Position numbers and translations under genes: made by a program
Notes under the pieces: model-generated
Seen by the model: the letters and a program-made list of their open reading frames with translations, nothing else
What the model was told of the DNA's origin: nothing
Database searches by the model: none
NCBI GenBank assembly: GCA_017794925.1
Contig: CP051238.1
Span: forward strand, 3,487,327 to 3,551,326
DNA: 64,000 bases
Reading direction: 5' to 3'
DNA from: Aestuariibacter sp.
GTDB lineage: Bacteria > Pseudomonadota > Gammaproteobacteria > Enterobacterales > Alteromonadaceae
Part shown: positions 48,202 to 57,446 of the stretch, piece by piece
How positions within the stretch are numbered: the stretch's first letter is position 1
Layout: each line of letters starts with the position of its first letter

Positions 48202-48591
48202 TTAACAGGTGGGTGGTGCGCGAGGCGGGGGTTGCCTGTATGACAAATTGGCTGGAGTATTAACAACGATAGACGATTCTGCGACTAGGCCAGCAATGCG
48301 CCAGTGAATCGTTCTTTGACCCGGATAGTTGGGTGTAAAGCCCTGTTCCGGTTCATTTGCTGTTTGTTGACTCCTGATGAGTTGGGTAATTTCCCGAGGA
48401 AATAGTCCGCTTTCTCTCTGACCAGCAACTGCCGCGGGTTGCTCTCCCGAGACTAACGCAGTATCCGTAGTATATGCTACTGAATGAGATACGCCACTCA
48501 ACCCGGCAAACACCACCAAACACCACAGCCATACCCACATCGAGTATGCTCGACGTGCGGTGGTAGATGATTGTGCAGAATTCATGTGCAT
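48202..48591 (-). CDS. Small membrane-anchored protein upstream of secDF
   Basis: 129 residues, not recognised. One hydrophobic helix (about 18-40) after a basic N-terminus, then a Ser/Gly/Pro-rich region (QGFTPNYPGQRTIHWRIAGLVAESSIVV) and a Pro-rich end with a terminal Cys (PPPRAPPTC). It lies upstream of the fused SecDF in the same direction with a 65-base gap, so it may be cotranscribed and extracytoplasmic. The start could also be an internal ATG at 48540. Confidence 0.55.
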   Translation of the reverse strand: MHMNSAQSSTTARRAYSMWVWLWCLVVFAGLSGVSHSVAYTTDTALVSGEQPAAVAGQRESGLFPREITQLIRSQQTANEPEQGFTPNYPGQRTIHWRIAGLVAESSIVVNTPANLSYRQPPPRAPPTC

Positions 48592-48670
48592 GGTGGTTTT
48601 GGGTAAGTTCCGGCGTTATTCATTGTGCAATATGGCGCTTTTGCAGAGAAAAGCAATACTCTGGATACAA

Positions 48671-48694
48671 AAAACCCGGCCTTTGCCGGGTTTT
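48671..48694 (-). terminator. Intrinsic terminator after ahpF
   Basis: Stem AAAACCCGGC (48671-48680) and GCCGGGTTTT (48685-48694), 4-base loop; T-rich on the reverse strand after the ahpF stop at 48730. Confidence 0.88.
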
Positions 48695-48729
48695 GATCGT
48701 ATATGCAGTTTTGCTGGTTTTAGCGTAAC

Positions 48730-50316
48730 TTATGCAGCCTGACTTTCAGCTTCGTCTTCCACTTCGTGGGCCAGCAAGTATTCGAAGGCTGACAGCGACG
48801 CTTTGGCACCCTCGCCCATGGAAATAACGATCTGCTTGTAAGGCACAGTCGTTACATCACCTGCGGCGTAAATACCTGGCTCAGACGTCTTACATTTGTT
48901 GTCTACCACAATCTCACCGTGCTGAGTCAACTCAACGACACCTTTCATGAACTGGCTGTTTGGAACCAATCCAATTTGTACAAACACACCTGCCAATGGT
49001 AATGAGTGAACTTCGTCAGTCGCTCTGTCCTGATACTCAATTGCTGTCACTTTGCCATTCTCTGCAACGATTTGCTTGGTTGCCGCGTTCTTAATGATGG
49101 TGACATTTTCACGCTTCTCGGCCTGGTTGATTAACACCTGATCCGCTTTCAGCGTTGGCATAAATTCGAACACGGTTACCGACTTAACAATACCCGCTAG
49201 GTCCAGTGCAGCCTCAATACCTGAGTTTCCGCCACCAATTACCGCTACATCCTTACCTTTAAAGAACGGGCCGTCACAGTGCGGACAATACGCAACACCA
49301 TTACCGACGTTTTCTTTCTCACCCGGCACACCCAACTCTCTCCAGCGTGCACCCGTAGCCACAATAATGGTCTTGGTTTTAATCTGCTCCCCTGATGACA
49401 GGGTCAGCGTTTTAATGTTGCCTTTCTCAATAGATTCAACACGCACGTGCTCTTTTAACGTGATGTCGTAATCTTTCATGTGTTCGGCAAGGTTACCCAC
49501 CAGCTCTGGGCCCGTGGTTTTCGGTACTGAAATCAGGTTTTCAATACCCATCGTGTCTTTTACCTGTCCGCCGAATCGATCGGCAATCACAGTGACTTTT
49601 AACCCTTTACGCGCGCTGTAAATCGCTGAACTTACGCCTGCCGGGCCACCACCTATCACGGTAACGTCCTGCAGCGGTAATGACTGGCCAGCATTGGCCT
49701 GTTTCAACGACGGGTCGCGCTCTAACAACTTGTCGATAAGGGTTGAAGCGTCCACTTTACCATTGGCAAACAATTCGCCATTCAGGTATACGCTGGGTAC
49801 GCCCTGAATATCACGTTCGCTAACCAATGACTGGTATAAGCCGCCATCGATCATTTCGCTGGTGATATTCGGATTTAACAACGCGAATTGGTTCAACGCC
49901 TGGACAACGTCCGGACAGTTGTGACAACTCAGGCTGATAAATACTTCAAAATTCAGTTCTTCTTTCACACCTTTCACGATGCCTTGTACGCTATCGTCTA
50001 CTTTCAGCGGTGTGCCTGACGCGTGCAGCATAGCCAAAACGAATGAGTTGAACTCATGTCCGCCTGGGATCCCGGAAAAACGAATACCGGTATCTTCACC
50101 ATCGGCTTCCAGTAAGAAACTAACAGAGCTGCGTAAAACGCCATTTGTATCTCGTTCTTCCAACTGGATCTTGTCGCTGATTCCTGCCACGTCAGACAGA
50201 AACTTCTTCAGTTCTTCACGCTTGCTGTGCTCACCTGTCTGTAGCACAAAGGTGACGGTTTTCTGCATGTTCGCAGCATAACCTTTCAATGCATTTAAAA
50301 TATCTTGCGTTAACAT
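48730..50316 (-). CDS. ahpF: Alkyl hydroperoxide reductase subunit F
   Basis: 528 residues from the ATG at 50316 (MLTQDILNAL), which matches AhpF N-termini; 14 extra residues in the open frame are unlikely. N-terminal double thioredoxin-like domain with CHNC redox pair, NADH/FAD domain with GGGPAG, and the disulfide pair CPHC in VAYCPHCDGPFFKGKD, then GGGNSGIEAALDLAG. It passes electrons from NADH to AhpC. It follows ahpC by 81 bases. Confidence 0.96.
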   Translation of the reverse strand: MLTQDILNALKGYAANMQKTVTFVLQTGEHSKREELKKFLSDVAGISDKIQLEERDTNGVLRSSVSFLLEADGEDTGIRFSGIPGGHEFNSFVLAMLHASGTPLKVDDSVQGIVKGVKEELNFEVFISLSCHNCPDVVQALNQFALLNPNITSEMIDGGLYQSLVSERDIQGVPSVYLNGELFANGKVDASTLIDKLLERDPSLKQANAGQSLPLQDVTVIGGGPAGVSSAIYSARKGLKVTVIADRFGGQVKDTMGIENLISVPKTTGPELVGNLAEHMKDYDITLKEHVRVESIEKGNIKTLTLSSGEQIKTKTIIVATGARWRELGVPGEKENVGNGVAYCPHCDGPFFKGKDVAVIGGGNSGIEAALDLAGIVKSVTVFEFMPTLKADQVLINQAEKRENVTIIKNAATKQIVAENGKVTAIEYQDRATDEVHSLPLAGVFVQIGLVPNSQFMKGVVELTQHGEIVVDNKCKTSEPGIYAAGDVTTVPYKQIVISMGEGAKASLSAFEYLLAHEVEDEAESQAA

Positions 50317-50397
50317 ATTAACTTCTGCCTTAACTGGAAACTTGGAATGTGCGGGCATTGAGCCCGCACGGACTAACTAGTTGGTAGTTGGTCTGTC

Positions 50398-50961
50398 TTA
50401 GATTTTGCCAACTAAGTCTAATGAAGGAGCAAGTGTTGCTTCGCCTTCTTTCCACTTAGCAGGACATACTTCACCTGGGTGAGAAGCAACGTACTGAGCT
50501 GCTTTAACTTTGCGAACCAGGTCGTCTGCGTCACGGCCGATACCTTCAGCAGTGATTTCCATTGCCTGAATAACACCATCCGGGTCAACAACGAAGGTAC
50601 CACGGTCAGCCAGCCCCATATCTTCACGCATACAATCGAAGTTGCGAGTGATAACGCCTGTTGGGTCGCCGATCATTGCAAACTTGATTTTGCCGATAGT
50701 TTCTGACGCTTCGTGCCATGCAGCGTGAGTGAAGTGAGTGTCAGTAGATACTGAGAATACTTCTACACCGCGCGCCTGAAGTTCTTCATACTTGTCTGCA
50801 ACGTCGCCCAGCTCAGTAGGACATACGAAAGTAAAGTCTGCCGGATAAAATACAAATACCGCCCACTTTCCCTTGATGTCTTCACTGCTTACTTCTACGA
50901 ACTCGCCGTCTTTGAATGCTTGCGCTTTGAACGGTTTGATTTGTGTGTTGATTAAAGCCAT
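50398..50961 (-). CDS. ahpC: Alkyl hydroperoxide reductase subunit C (2-Cys peroxiredoxin)
   Basis: 187 residues. Peroxidatic Cys in FYPADFTFVCPTELGD and resolving Cys in EVCPAKWKEGEATL. It reduces H2O2 and organic peroxides, reduced in turn by AhpF. First gene of ahpC-ahpF; an OxyR-like site lies 47 bases upstream. Confidence 0.97.
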   Translation of the reverse strand: MALINTQIKPFKAQAFKDGEFVEVSSEDIKGKWAVFVFYPADFTFVCPTELGDVADKYEELQARGVEVFSVSTDTHFTHAAWHEASETIGKIKFAMIGDPTGVITRNFDCMREDMGLADRGTFVVDPDGVIQAMEITAEGIGRDADDLVRKVKAAQYVASHPGEVCPAKWKEGEATLAPSLDLVGKI

Positions 50962-51007
50962 TTACTTTCTCCAAAAGTTAGGGTTGTTACATTTCAATTT
51001 ACTGAAT

Positions 51008-51048
51008 CAATAGCACTGCTTTGTCACAGTGCAAAGTCACTGCTATTG
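51008..51048. promoter_or_regulatory. Candidate OxyR operator upstream of ahpC
   Basis: A 41-base imperfect inverted repeat. The outer ATAG (51010-51013) and CTAT (51043-51046) are exactly 37 bases end to end, the span of the OxyR consensus with four half-sites. The inner half-sites (TTGT and CAAA) are weak. It sits 47 bases before ahpC, a peroxide-stress operon. Confidence 0.55.
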
Positions 51049-51227
51049 ACTTGTAGGTTCGATACGAAAATTCAAGGTTATCGGATGCCTTGAAGTCAGT
51101 AACGTTTGACTTGGGACAAGAATAGCCCTTGCAAAGGAGAATTTATAATTGGATTTGTTGAAAGGTTGATTCAGAAAAAACTATTAAAAAGAAGATAAGT
51201 GCAGAATTTAATCAATAAGAACGAATA

Positions 51228-51250
51228 AAAGGCCTGCCGGCAGGTATTTG
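51228..51250 (-). terminator. Weak terminator after the TPR pseudo-receiver gene
   Basis: The perfect palindrome CCTGCCGGCAGG (51233-51244) is followed on the reverse strand by CCTTTTATT, 29 bases after the stop codon. The rest of the 311-base stretch 50962-51272 holds only the OxyR-like site and AT-rich sequence. Confidence 0.45.
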
Positions 51251-51272
51251 CAAGCCCCCGTGTTGGATTGCG

Positions 51273-52940
51273 CTATTGAATAGCTGAAAGCTGAACTTCG
51301 TTGATACCCAATGCCGTCAGGTATTCATCACGTTTCTGCTGTTGGGCTCCCGCCATTTTAGTACTGTGTAACAAACGTGAGGCATTTGACGCCACTTCGT
51401 ATTGTTCGTCTGTCAGGGGATCTTTCTTGTTTAGCTGTACGAGCACTTTTAGCAGACTCAACGCAATCGCTTTGTCATGTGGAGACAGTGTCATAGCCTG
51501 GCACAAATTGTTGTAGGCCGGCACCATTCGGTTTTCACGGTAGTTCACTGCTGCCATATCTTTCAGTTCTTTGGTTGTGAACTTGATTTCACGGCGTTCT
51601 ATTTCTTCGCGCTTCAGGTACTCATCGACAACCTGACTGGCAAGTGTGTCTCCCGCTAATTGTGAGCGAAGTTTGTCCAGTATACTCAGACAATCTTCTT
51701 TCATTCCTAGCTCGTGATATGCTTTCATTAAATCCAGGTTGTCTTCAAGATTCATGTTAATGCTGGTATCAAGCTGCTCTTTAAGCAACTTTTCTGCTTC
51801 TCGCTTTTGCTGTTGAATGCAGTGTAAACGCGTTCTGACAACCAAAAGTTGATTAGCCAATGCCTGATTTGCGTTCGACTGTCGGCTTAAATCGTCTAAC
51901 TCTTTTTGGAGGCTTCGCTGCAATTTTTCCGACTCCTGGCCGGAAACACTTGCAGCAAGATCCACCATCGTCCTGATAACGTTTAAGGTCAAATTGGGAG
52001 AGTCGTGAATAGAGTTCTTCGCATATTTCGCCATGTTCTGAACGGCTTCCAGCTGGCCGTATTTGTCGCGGTTCAAACGCGCCAAATCCCACAACTTTTT
52101 GTTTCGTTCAATATTGCGAGGTGCCAGTTTACTGGCCGCCTTGACCTGTTCATAGGCAACGTCAAATTGCTCTTTACTGATGTAGTATTGTGCCAATAAG
52201 TCGTAAGTCAGGAATTTTGTATCATTGCGCTGAAGCAACTCTTCAATCAGCAATTCGGCTTCATCGATTTTGTCTTGTCGAAATAAGGACTTTGCAAGAC
52301 CAATATGTACCCAGGCGTGATCGTACTCAGACTTAAGATTGGTGTAATACCTTTCGGCGCTGGCGTAATCCCGTAACAGCATTAAACATTCACCAATAAT
52401 GCGCTTTAACCGCGGGTGGTATTCCACCACGCTGTTGTCTTTTAACCCTCGCTCAGCGTGATAGATGGCCGCTGCATAATCGCCATTATCCATGCTATGC
52501 ATTAGCTTGTTGAGCTTGCGACGAATATCTATCAGGTATTTTATACGGTGTTGGATGCGTTGCCTGGCAAGCGGTTTAACCCAGAAATCATCGGGTTGTA
52601 ACTCAATAATGCAATTCACCAGCTCCATGTTCGTTTCTGCACTCAGAAAAATAACGGTGGTTTTGTCTGAGATATACTGGTGATGTTTAAGTTCTTCGAA
52701 TAAATGAAAACCGTCTTTGTCATTACTGACATTGAACGCAAGTAACACAACGTCGAATTCGTCATCCTGACAAAGTCTCACTGCGTGATAGGCATTTTGA
52801 GCACTACTGACTTTTTTTACACCAAGGTCTGTTAGCGCAGACTTAATTAAATCGTGTATCAAGCCCTGGTTGTCAACCACCAGTACTTTTAATTCGTCTA
52901 TGCTCTTGGGTAATGGGATTTTTTCCATGAAGGCTGCCAC
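51273..52940 (-). CDS. TPR protein with degenerate (pseudo) receiver domain
   Basis: 555 residues. Residues about 15-135 are a receiver domain, but the phospho-acceptor Asp is Ala68 (VVLLAFNVSND) and the acidic pair is D23/N24. S100 and K122 remain, so phosphorylation is unlikely. The remainder is a TPR array (for example YASAERYYTNLKSEYDHAWVHIGLAKSLF) with a coiled coil at about 335-380. GTG at 52940 is used as start, with AGGAG 4 bases upstream. A probable protein-interaction scaffold. Confidence 0.85.
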   Translation of the reverse strand: MAAFMEKIPLPKSIDELKVLVVDNQGLIHDLIKSALTDLGVKKVSSAQNAYHAVRLCQDDEFDVVLLAFNVSNDKDGFHLFEELKHHQYISDKTTVIFLSAETNMELVNCIIELQPDDFWVKPLARQRIQHRIKYLIDIRRKLNKLMHSMDNGDYAAAIYHAERGLKDNSVVEYHPRLKRIIGECLMLLRDYASAERYYTNLKSEYDHAWVHIGLAKSLFRQDKIDEAELLIEELLQRNDTKFLTYDLLAQYYISKEQFDVAYEQVKAASKLAPRNIERNKKLWDLARLNRDKYGQLEAVQNMAKYAKNSIHDSPNLTLNVIRTMVDLAASVSGQESEKLQRSLQKELDDLSRQSNANQALANQLLVVRTRLHCIQQQKREAEKLLKEQLDTSINMNLEDNLDLMKAYHELGMKEDCLSILDKLRSQLAGDTLASQVVDEYLKREEIERREIKFTTKELKDMAAVNYRENRMVPAYNNLCQAMTLSPHDKAIALSLLKVLVQLNKKDPLTDEQYEVASNASRLLHSTKMAGAQQQKRDEYLTALGINEVQLSAIQ

Positions 52941-53141
52941 TTAACTCCTGATGCGTTCCCTGTCGAGTTGTTAATATCAGCTAAATCCGTAACTTAGCTG
53001 AATATATCACTCGGCAAATCACTCGATTTACCTTACTAAATCTGATGTTATCCCGATTTTCACAAAACTGCCATACTCTTAACGTCAGAAATTAATAGCA
53101 AACACCTCAGAAGCACAAATGAAGTCTACAGGTAGCGTCGA

Positions 53142-53810
53142 TTATCTCGGTGGGTCAACGCGCTGTGCCGTACTGTTATTCACCCTGAACCAACCGGCAA
53201 TCGAAAATCGATCCCGTGTGGCAGGCAACACTTCATGGGGGAACTCTTCACTCAAAAATATGGCAATCGTCCCCATAAGCGGAGTAACAACCACCGTTTC
53301 ATCGTCATTGTTCTGTGGATAAATCACAAGTTCCCCCCCATCATCCGGTCCCCAGGACGAATTGAGATAAAGCACCACGGATAAAACGCGATTCGCTTCA
53401 CCGCGAAAGGCATCGTAGTGCTTTTTATAAAAACTGCCCGGAGGATAATGAGCAAAGTGACTTTCAAACGAAAAAAGTCCAAGGAAAAGCTCACGGTTCA
53501 AAAATGATTTCAAACTATTAGCCCAGCTCAGCCATTCGGCCGTCTCCGGCAACGTACCATCTATCCAGCTTATTTCGTCTGTTCGCACGAACTGATTTTG
53601 CTGAAATTGCTGTTCACGCCCGATACCAGCTGGATCATAGTGATGTAGCTGCTGTGCCTGTGAGGCCAGCGCATCCAATAAATGCGGTGGTAACACGCCA
53701 TGCTGGATACTAAATCCTTTGCTATGCAGGTCATCTGCAATGGCAGAAAATACCGGCGTCGTTTCCGCCGCCACAGTATCTAAATGGTATAAATCAGCTT
53801 GTAGGGCCAC
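53142..53810 (-). CDS. 2-oxoglutarate/Fe(II)-dependent oxygenase (P4H-like)
   Basis: 222 residues. The C-terminal half has iron ligands HYD (HxD) in FYKKHYDAFRGEANRVLS, His in FPHEVLPATRDRFSIAGWFR and Arg of the co-substrate site (RFSIAGW). It belongs to the prolyl-4-hydroxylase-like group acting on proteins or small molecules; substrate unknown. Confidence 0.88.
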   Translation of the reverse strand: MALQADLYHLDTVAAETTPVFSAIADDLHSKGFSIQHGVLPPHLLDALASQAQQLHHYDPAGIGREQQFQQNQFVRTDEISWIDGTLPETAEWLSWANSLKSFLNRELFLGLFSFESHFAHYPPGSFYKKHYDAFRGEANRVLSVVLYLNSSWGPDDGGELVIYPQNNDDETVVVTPLMGTIAIFLSEEFPHEVLPATRDRFSIAGWFRVNNSTAQRVDPPR

Positions 53811-53990
53811 TGTCGAGTTTCCAATAAATATCTGCGCGCTTTATATGTTCAAAAACTCCACAACTCAAGCATTTTTTACCTCTTGTAAATAAATAATTTA
53901 TAGCTGAGACGATTACCTTAACGGTAGAGCTAATAAGACCTTCATGCTATGTTGGTGAACAAATCAGAAGTAATAAGGATCGTCGACTCA

Positions 53991-55547
53991 ATGAGTGCAG
54001 AAAATAGTATTGAAGATACCGAACATCATTTTGAATTACGCAACCTGACACTGGAAGACTATCAGGATGTGAAAGCACTGATGGACGACGTATATCGCCA
54101 CGTAGGCGGCGCCTGGCCATACAAAAACTTCAAGGCACAGGTTAACACGTTCCCGGAAGGACAGATTTGTATTGAAGACAAAGGCACTGTTGTTGCCTTT
54201 GCGATATCAGTCATTGTGGATTACGACCAATTTGGTGACAAACACTCTTACGATGAAATTACGGGTGACGCATACCTGACTACGCATGATCCAAATGGGG
54301 ACGTCCTGTACGGCGTTGAAGTGATCGTTTCCCCCGAATACCGTGGATTGCGTCTGGGGCGCCGACTTTATGAAGCACGTAAAGAACTGTGTCGCAACCT
54401 GAACCTGAAATCCATTATGGCAGGTGGCCGCATTCCAAACTATGCGAAACATGCCACCGAGATGTCTCCATACGAATATATCGAACAGGTAAAATCCAAA
54501 GATATATTCGATCCTATTCTCACGTTCCAGCTATCGAATGGCTTTGAGGTTAAACAGGTCATGCAGGCATACCTGCCTGAAGATAAAGCGTCAAAAGGCT
54601 ATGCGACACTGTTACAGTGGCACAATATTTATTATGAGCCTGGTAATCCTAATTTAATTGGCGGTAAAAAATCGAGTGCGCGGATAGGTTGTGTCCAATG
54701 GCAAATGCGATACTTTGAAAACGTGGAAGAACTGATTCAACAAGTGGAATACTTTGTTGATGCTCTGTCAGATTACGGCTGTGATATTGCGCTATTCCCC
54801 GAATTTTTTAACGCACCGTTAATGGGTCTGAGCCCGTCTGATTCTTCGATAGATGCTATCTGGCACCTGGCCGAGTACACTGAGGAAATTCTCACTGCCA
54901 CATCCAGACTGGCAGTATCCTATAACATCAATATTATCGCAGGCTCAATGCCGGTTACTGAAGACAGTGAGTTATACAACGTCAGTTATCTGTGTAAACG
55001 CGACGGAACCATCGAGAGCCAGTATAAGCTTCACCCTACCCCGCATGAGAAAAAAGACTGGATCATGAAAGGGGGTAATCACCTGCGCTGCTTCGACACG
55101 GACTTCGGTAAAATCGGCATTCTGATTTGTTACGATGTCGAGTTCCCGGAATTAGCCCGTTTGCTATCTGAGCAGGAAATGCAAATCCTGTTTGTCCCGT
55201 TCTGGACAGATACCAAGAATGGCTACCTGCGCGTTCGCCGTTGTGCGCAGGCACGCGCGATTGAAAACGAATGTTATGTGGCGATCGCGGGTAGTGTGGG
55301 CAACCTGCCCAAGGTAGATAACGTCGACATTCAGTATGGCCAGACAGCTGTGTTCTCTCCCTCTGACTTTGCATTCCCACACGATGCGATTGTTTCGGAA
55401 ACCACGCCAAATACGGAAATGACGTTGATCGTGGACCTTGACCTCGACAAACTGACCCGTTTGCAAAATGAAGGCTCAGTGCGCAATTACCTGGACCGTC
55501 GACGTGATTTGTACCGTGTTGAATGGATTGGTGGTGAAGACGAATGA
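53991..55547 (+). CDS. GNAT acetyltransferase fused to carbon-nitrogen hydrolase (nitrilase family)
   Basis: 518 residues from the ATG at 53991, with AAGGAT upstream; an alternative ATG at 53949 has a weak RBS. N-terminal GNAT domain (about 10-170) with acetyl-CoA loop VIVSPEYRGLRLGRRLYEA. C-terminal nitrilase-superfamily domain (about 225-505) with the Glu-Lys-Cys triad: LFPEFFNAP, YKLHPTPHEK and GILICYDVEFPELARLL. The fused form is known across proteobacteria but its substrate is not established. It overlaps the following thioredoxin-fold gene by 4 bases (ATGA), so they are coupled. Confidence 0.92.
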   Translation: MSAENSIEDTEHHFELRNLTLEDYQDVKALMDDVYRHVGGAWPYKNFKAQVNTFPEGQICIEDKGTVVAFAISVIVDYDQFGDKHSYDEITGDAYLTTHDPNGDVLYGVEVIVSPEYRGLRLGRRLYEARKELCRNLNLKSIMAGGRIPNYAKHATEMSPYEYIEQVKSKDIFDPILTFQLSNGFEVKQVMQAYLPEDKASKGYATLLQWHNIYYEPGNPNLIGGKKSSARIGCVQWQMRYFENVEELIQQVEYFVDALSDYGCDIALFPEFFNAPLMGLSPSDSSIDAIWHLAEYTEEILTATSRLAVSYNINIIAGSMPVTEDSELYNVSYLCKRDGTIESQYKLHPTPHEKKDWIMKGGNHLRCFDTDFGKIGILICYDVEFPELARLLSEQEMQILFVPFWTDTKNGYLRVRRCAQARAIENECYVAIAGSVGNLPKVDNVDIQYGQTAVFSPSDFAFPHDAIVSETTPNTEMTLIVDLDLDKLTRLQNEGSVRNYLDRRRDLYRVEWIGGEDE

Positions 55548-56302
55548 GCCTGAGTCATAACATTAAGCTGGCATATAGCCTTATTATTGCCACCTTTCTT
55601 TGTGTTACGCTATCGACGGCAAATGCTGCCGACGATAGCGGCGGCTTTTATCAAACGTTTGGCGCTCTTCAAGAGTCACACAAAGTAGACGAAGCATTAA
55701 ATCGTGCCGTTGATAAAAAGCAACCCCTGTTGCTGATTCTTGGCGCTGACTGGTGTCACGACTCACGAGCATTGGCGGGCTATTTTGACGCCCCGGAAGT
55801 TAAAAAAGCCGCGGAACGCTTTGAAGTATTGCCCGTCGATGTGGGTTACCTGGAAAACAAATCAGACTGGTTACAACAATTTGCCTATCCAGCCTACTTC
55901 GCCACCCCTACGGTGCTGGCTATCGATCCGGTGAGTAAAACCGTACTAAACCGTGAATCGTTAGTTAAATGGCAATCTGCACACAATGAATCCGCATTAG
56001 TTTTGGCTGATTATTTATCATCGATAATCGCTGATTCAAAGATTGATACTGCCAAAACCGTGCCCCCGATACCCTTAGCACAATTTGAACAACAACAAGC
56101 CAACGTCTTGTATACGCATTACAACAAGTTAGGAGCGTTATTAAAACTCGAGGACGAAGGCCAGGACGTGCCGGAACTGAATGAAATGTGGCGGGAAGTA
56201 AAAGCGTTCCGGGTTCAGTTGCAAAAAGATTTGATACGTCTGCATAACGGTAGCGATATATCAGAACCGTTACCTACTTACCCGGTTATATCCTGGAACT
56301 AA
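55544..56302 (+). CDS. Exported thioredoxin-fold protein with CxxS motif
   Basis: 252 residues with signal peptide (about 1-29). Thioredoxin-like domain with LLILGADWCHDSRALAGYF: the active site is C-H-D-S, with no resolving Cys, so it cannot act as a normal reductase. A helical C-terminal half (about 175-252). Translation is coupled to the upstream GNAT-nitrilase. Confidence 0.78.
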   Translation: MSLSHNIKLAYSLIIATFLCVTLSTANAADDSGGFYQTFGALQESHKVDEALNRAVDKKQPLLLILGADWCHDSRALAGYFDAPEVKKAAERFEVLPVDVGYLENKSDWLQQFAYPAYFATPTVLAIDPVSKTVLNRESLVKWQSAHNESALVLADYLSSIIADSKIDTAKTVPPIPLAQFEQQQANVLYTHYNKLGALLKLEDEGQDVPELNEMWREVKAFRVQLQKDLIRLHNGSDISEPLPTYPVISWN

Positions 56303-56438
56303 GCTGAAAGTTGCCCTATTCAACGGTGATTGCACGTAAAAATACCGTGGAATGTTGGTATTGCTCGCTAAATAGCGATAACATCGGGTTATAGTATTAT
56401 TAATTGCACCATGCGCTACATTTGTCATTAGAGGGAAT

Positions 56439-57218
56439 ATGGCCAATAACTCGCGGAACGATGAATTTCCCACCATTCGATTAGATGAAGAAGATCGCCG
56501 TAACTTTCAAACTAAAAGCAGCCCTGTTCACCGCTCGGTAAGCACAAGTAGCAGTACTGATACCCCTGCCCCGTCTGGTGGCGGCAAAGGGTTAGCCGTT
56601 TTTGCGTTGCTTTTCGGCCTGGCCAGCTGCGGGGCAGCCGGCTATCTCTACCATCTGACAACGCAACAACAGGCGCTCCTGTCTGGCGCAGAACAGCGTA
56701 TCCAACAGCTCGAAAACAAGCTATCCGCTACAGGTGAAGAAATTGGCGAGTCCACCGTAGCGCTACAGGTAAAAGTGACTGAACTGTCTAACAAAAGTAG
56801 TGAACTTTGGGAGCAAATGGATAAACTCTGGGCATCAGCCTGGCGCCGCAATCAAAAAGAAATAGCGGATCTTTCTGATAAAACCAACGCAGATAAAAAA
56901 CAGCTTCAGGAGTCCATAGGTCAGGTTTCGCGAAACCTGGATAGCCAGAAAACACAATTGGCAGCATTATCAACCCGCATTGAAGGCGTAACCGATGAAA
57001 TGCTGGCAATCAATGTACAAATGGAGCAAGTGGCCGCAGGTAGTACGTCACAACAGCAAAACGTGAAAAATCTCGGTGATAAACTGGCGCTGTTAGAGCA
57101 GCGTAACAATGCGTTATCCAGCCGTATCTCAACGCTGGAAAATGAATTGCGCAATCTGGCTACTAAAGTTGTTTCTGGTGGCAGTAGTTCGAGTTCACCA
57201 TCCACGCCCACGCCCTAA
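56439..57218 (+). CDS. Single-pass membrane protein with long coiled coil
   Basis: 259 residues. Cytoplasmic Ser-rich N-terminus (1-50), one membrane helix (about 51-72, VFALLFGLASCGAAGYLYHL), then a periplasmic coiled coil (about 75-245, repeated Leu/Gln heptads) and a Ser/Pro tail. Looks like a membrane tether or cell-envelope scaffold; no family recognised. GAGGG lies 6 bases before the ATG. Confidence 0.75.
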   Translation: MANNSRNDEFPTIRLDEEDRRNFQTKSSPVHRSVSTSSSTDTPAPSGGGKGLAVFALLFGLASCGAAGYLYHLTTQQQALLSGAEQRIQQLENKLSATGEEIGESTVALQVKVTELSNKSSELWEQMDKLWASAWRRNQKEIADLSDKTNADKKQLQESIGQVSRNLDSQKTQLAALSTRIEGVTDEMLAINVQMEQVAAGSTSQQQNVKNLGDKLALLEQRNNALSSRISTLENELRNLATKVVSGGSSSSSPSTPTP

Positions 57219-57245
57219 CCCTATTAATATCAAAAGTTTAGATTT

Positions 57246-57274
57246 AAAGGCCTGCCAACCCGCAGGCCTTTTTT
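57246..57274 (+). terminator. Intrinsic terminator after the coiled-coil membrane protein gene
   Basis: Stem AAAGGCCTGC (57246-57255) and GCAGGCCTTT (57262-57271) with loop CAACCC, then T-run. Confidence 0.9.
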
Positions 57275-57446
57275 GATTATTTTTTAAACTCCGCAATCTT
57301 TTTCTACTGAATTGGCGTAATATAAAACAAAATGCTGCAACGCAGCATTTTTAATCAGAAAATTCTGGTATCGACAAATGCCGATGTGTATTCAAACTGC
57401 AACGTCACGCTTTAGCAGCGTACGTTGCCACGAGAAGGGACAGGAT

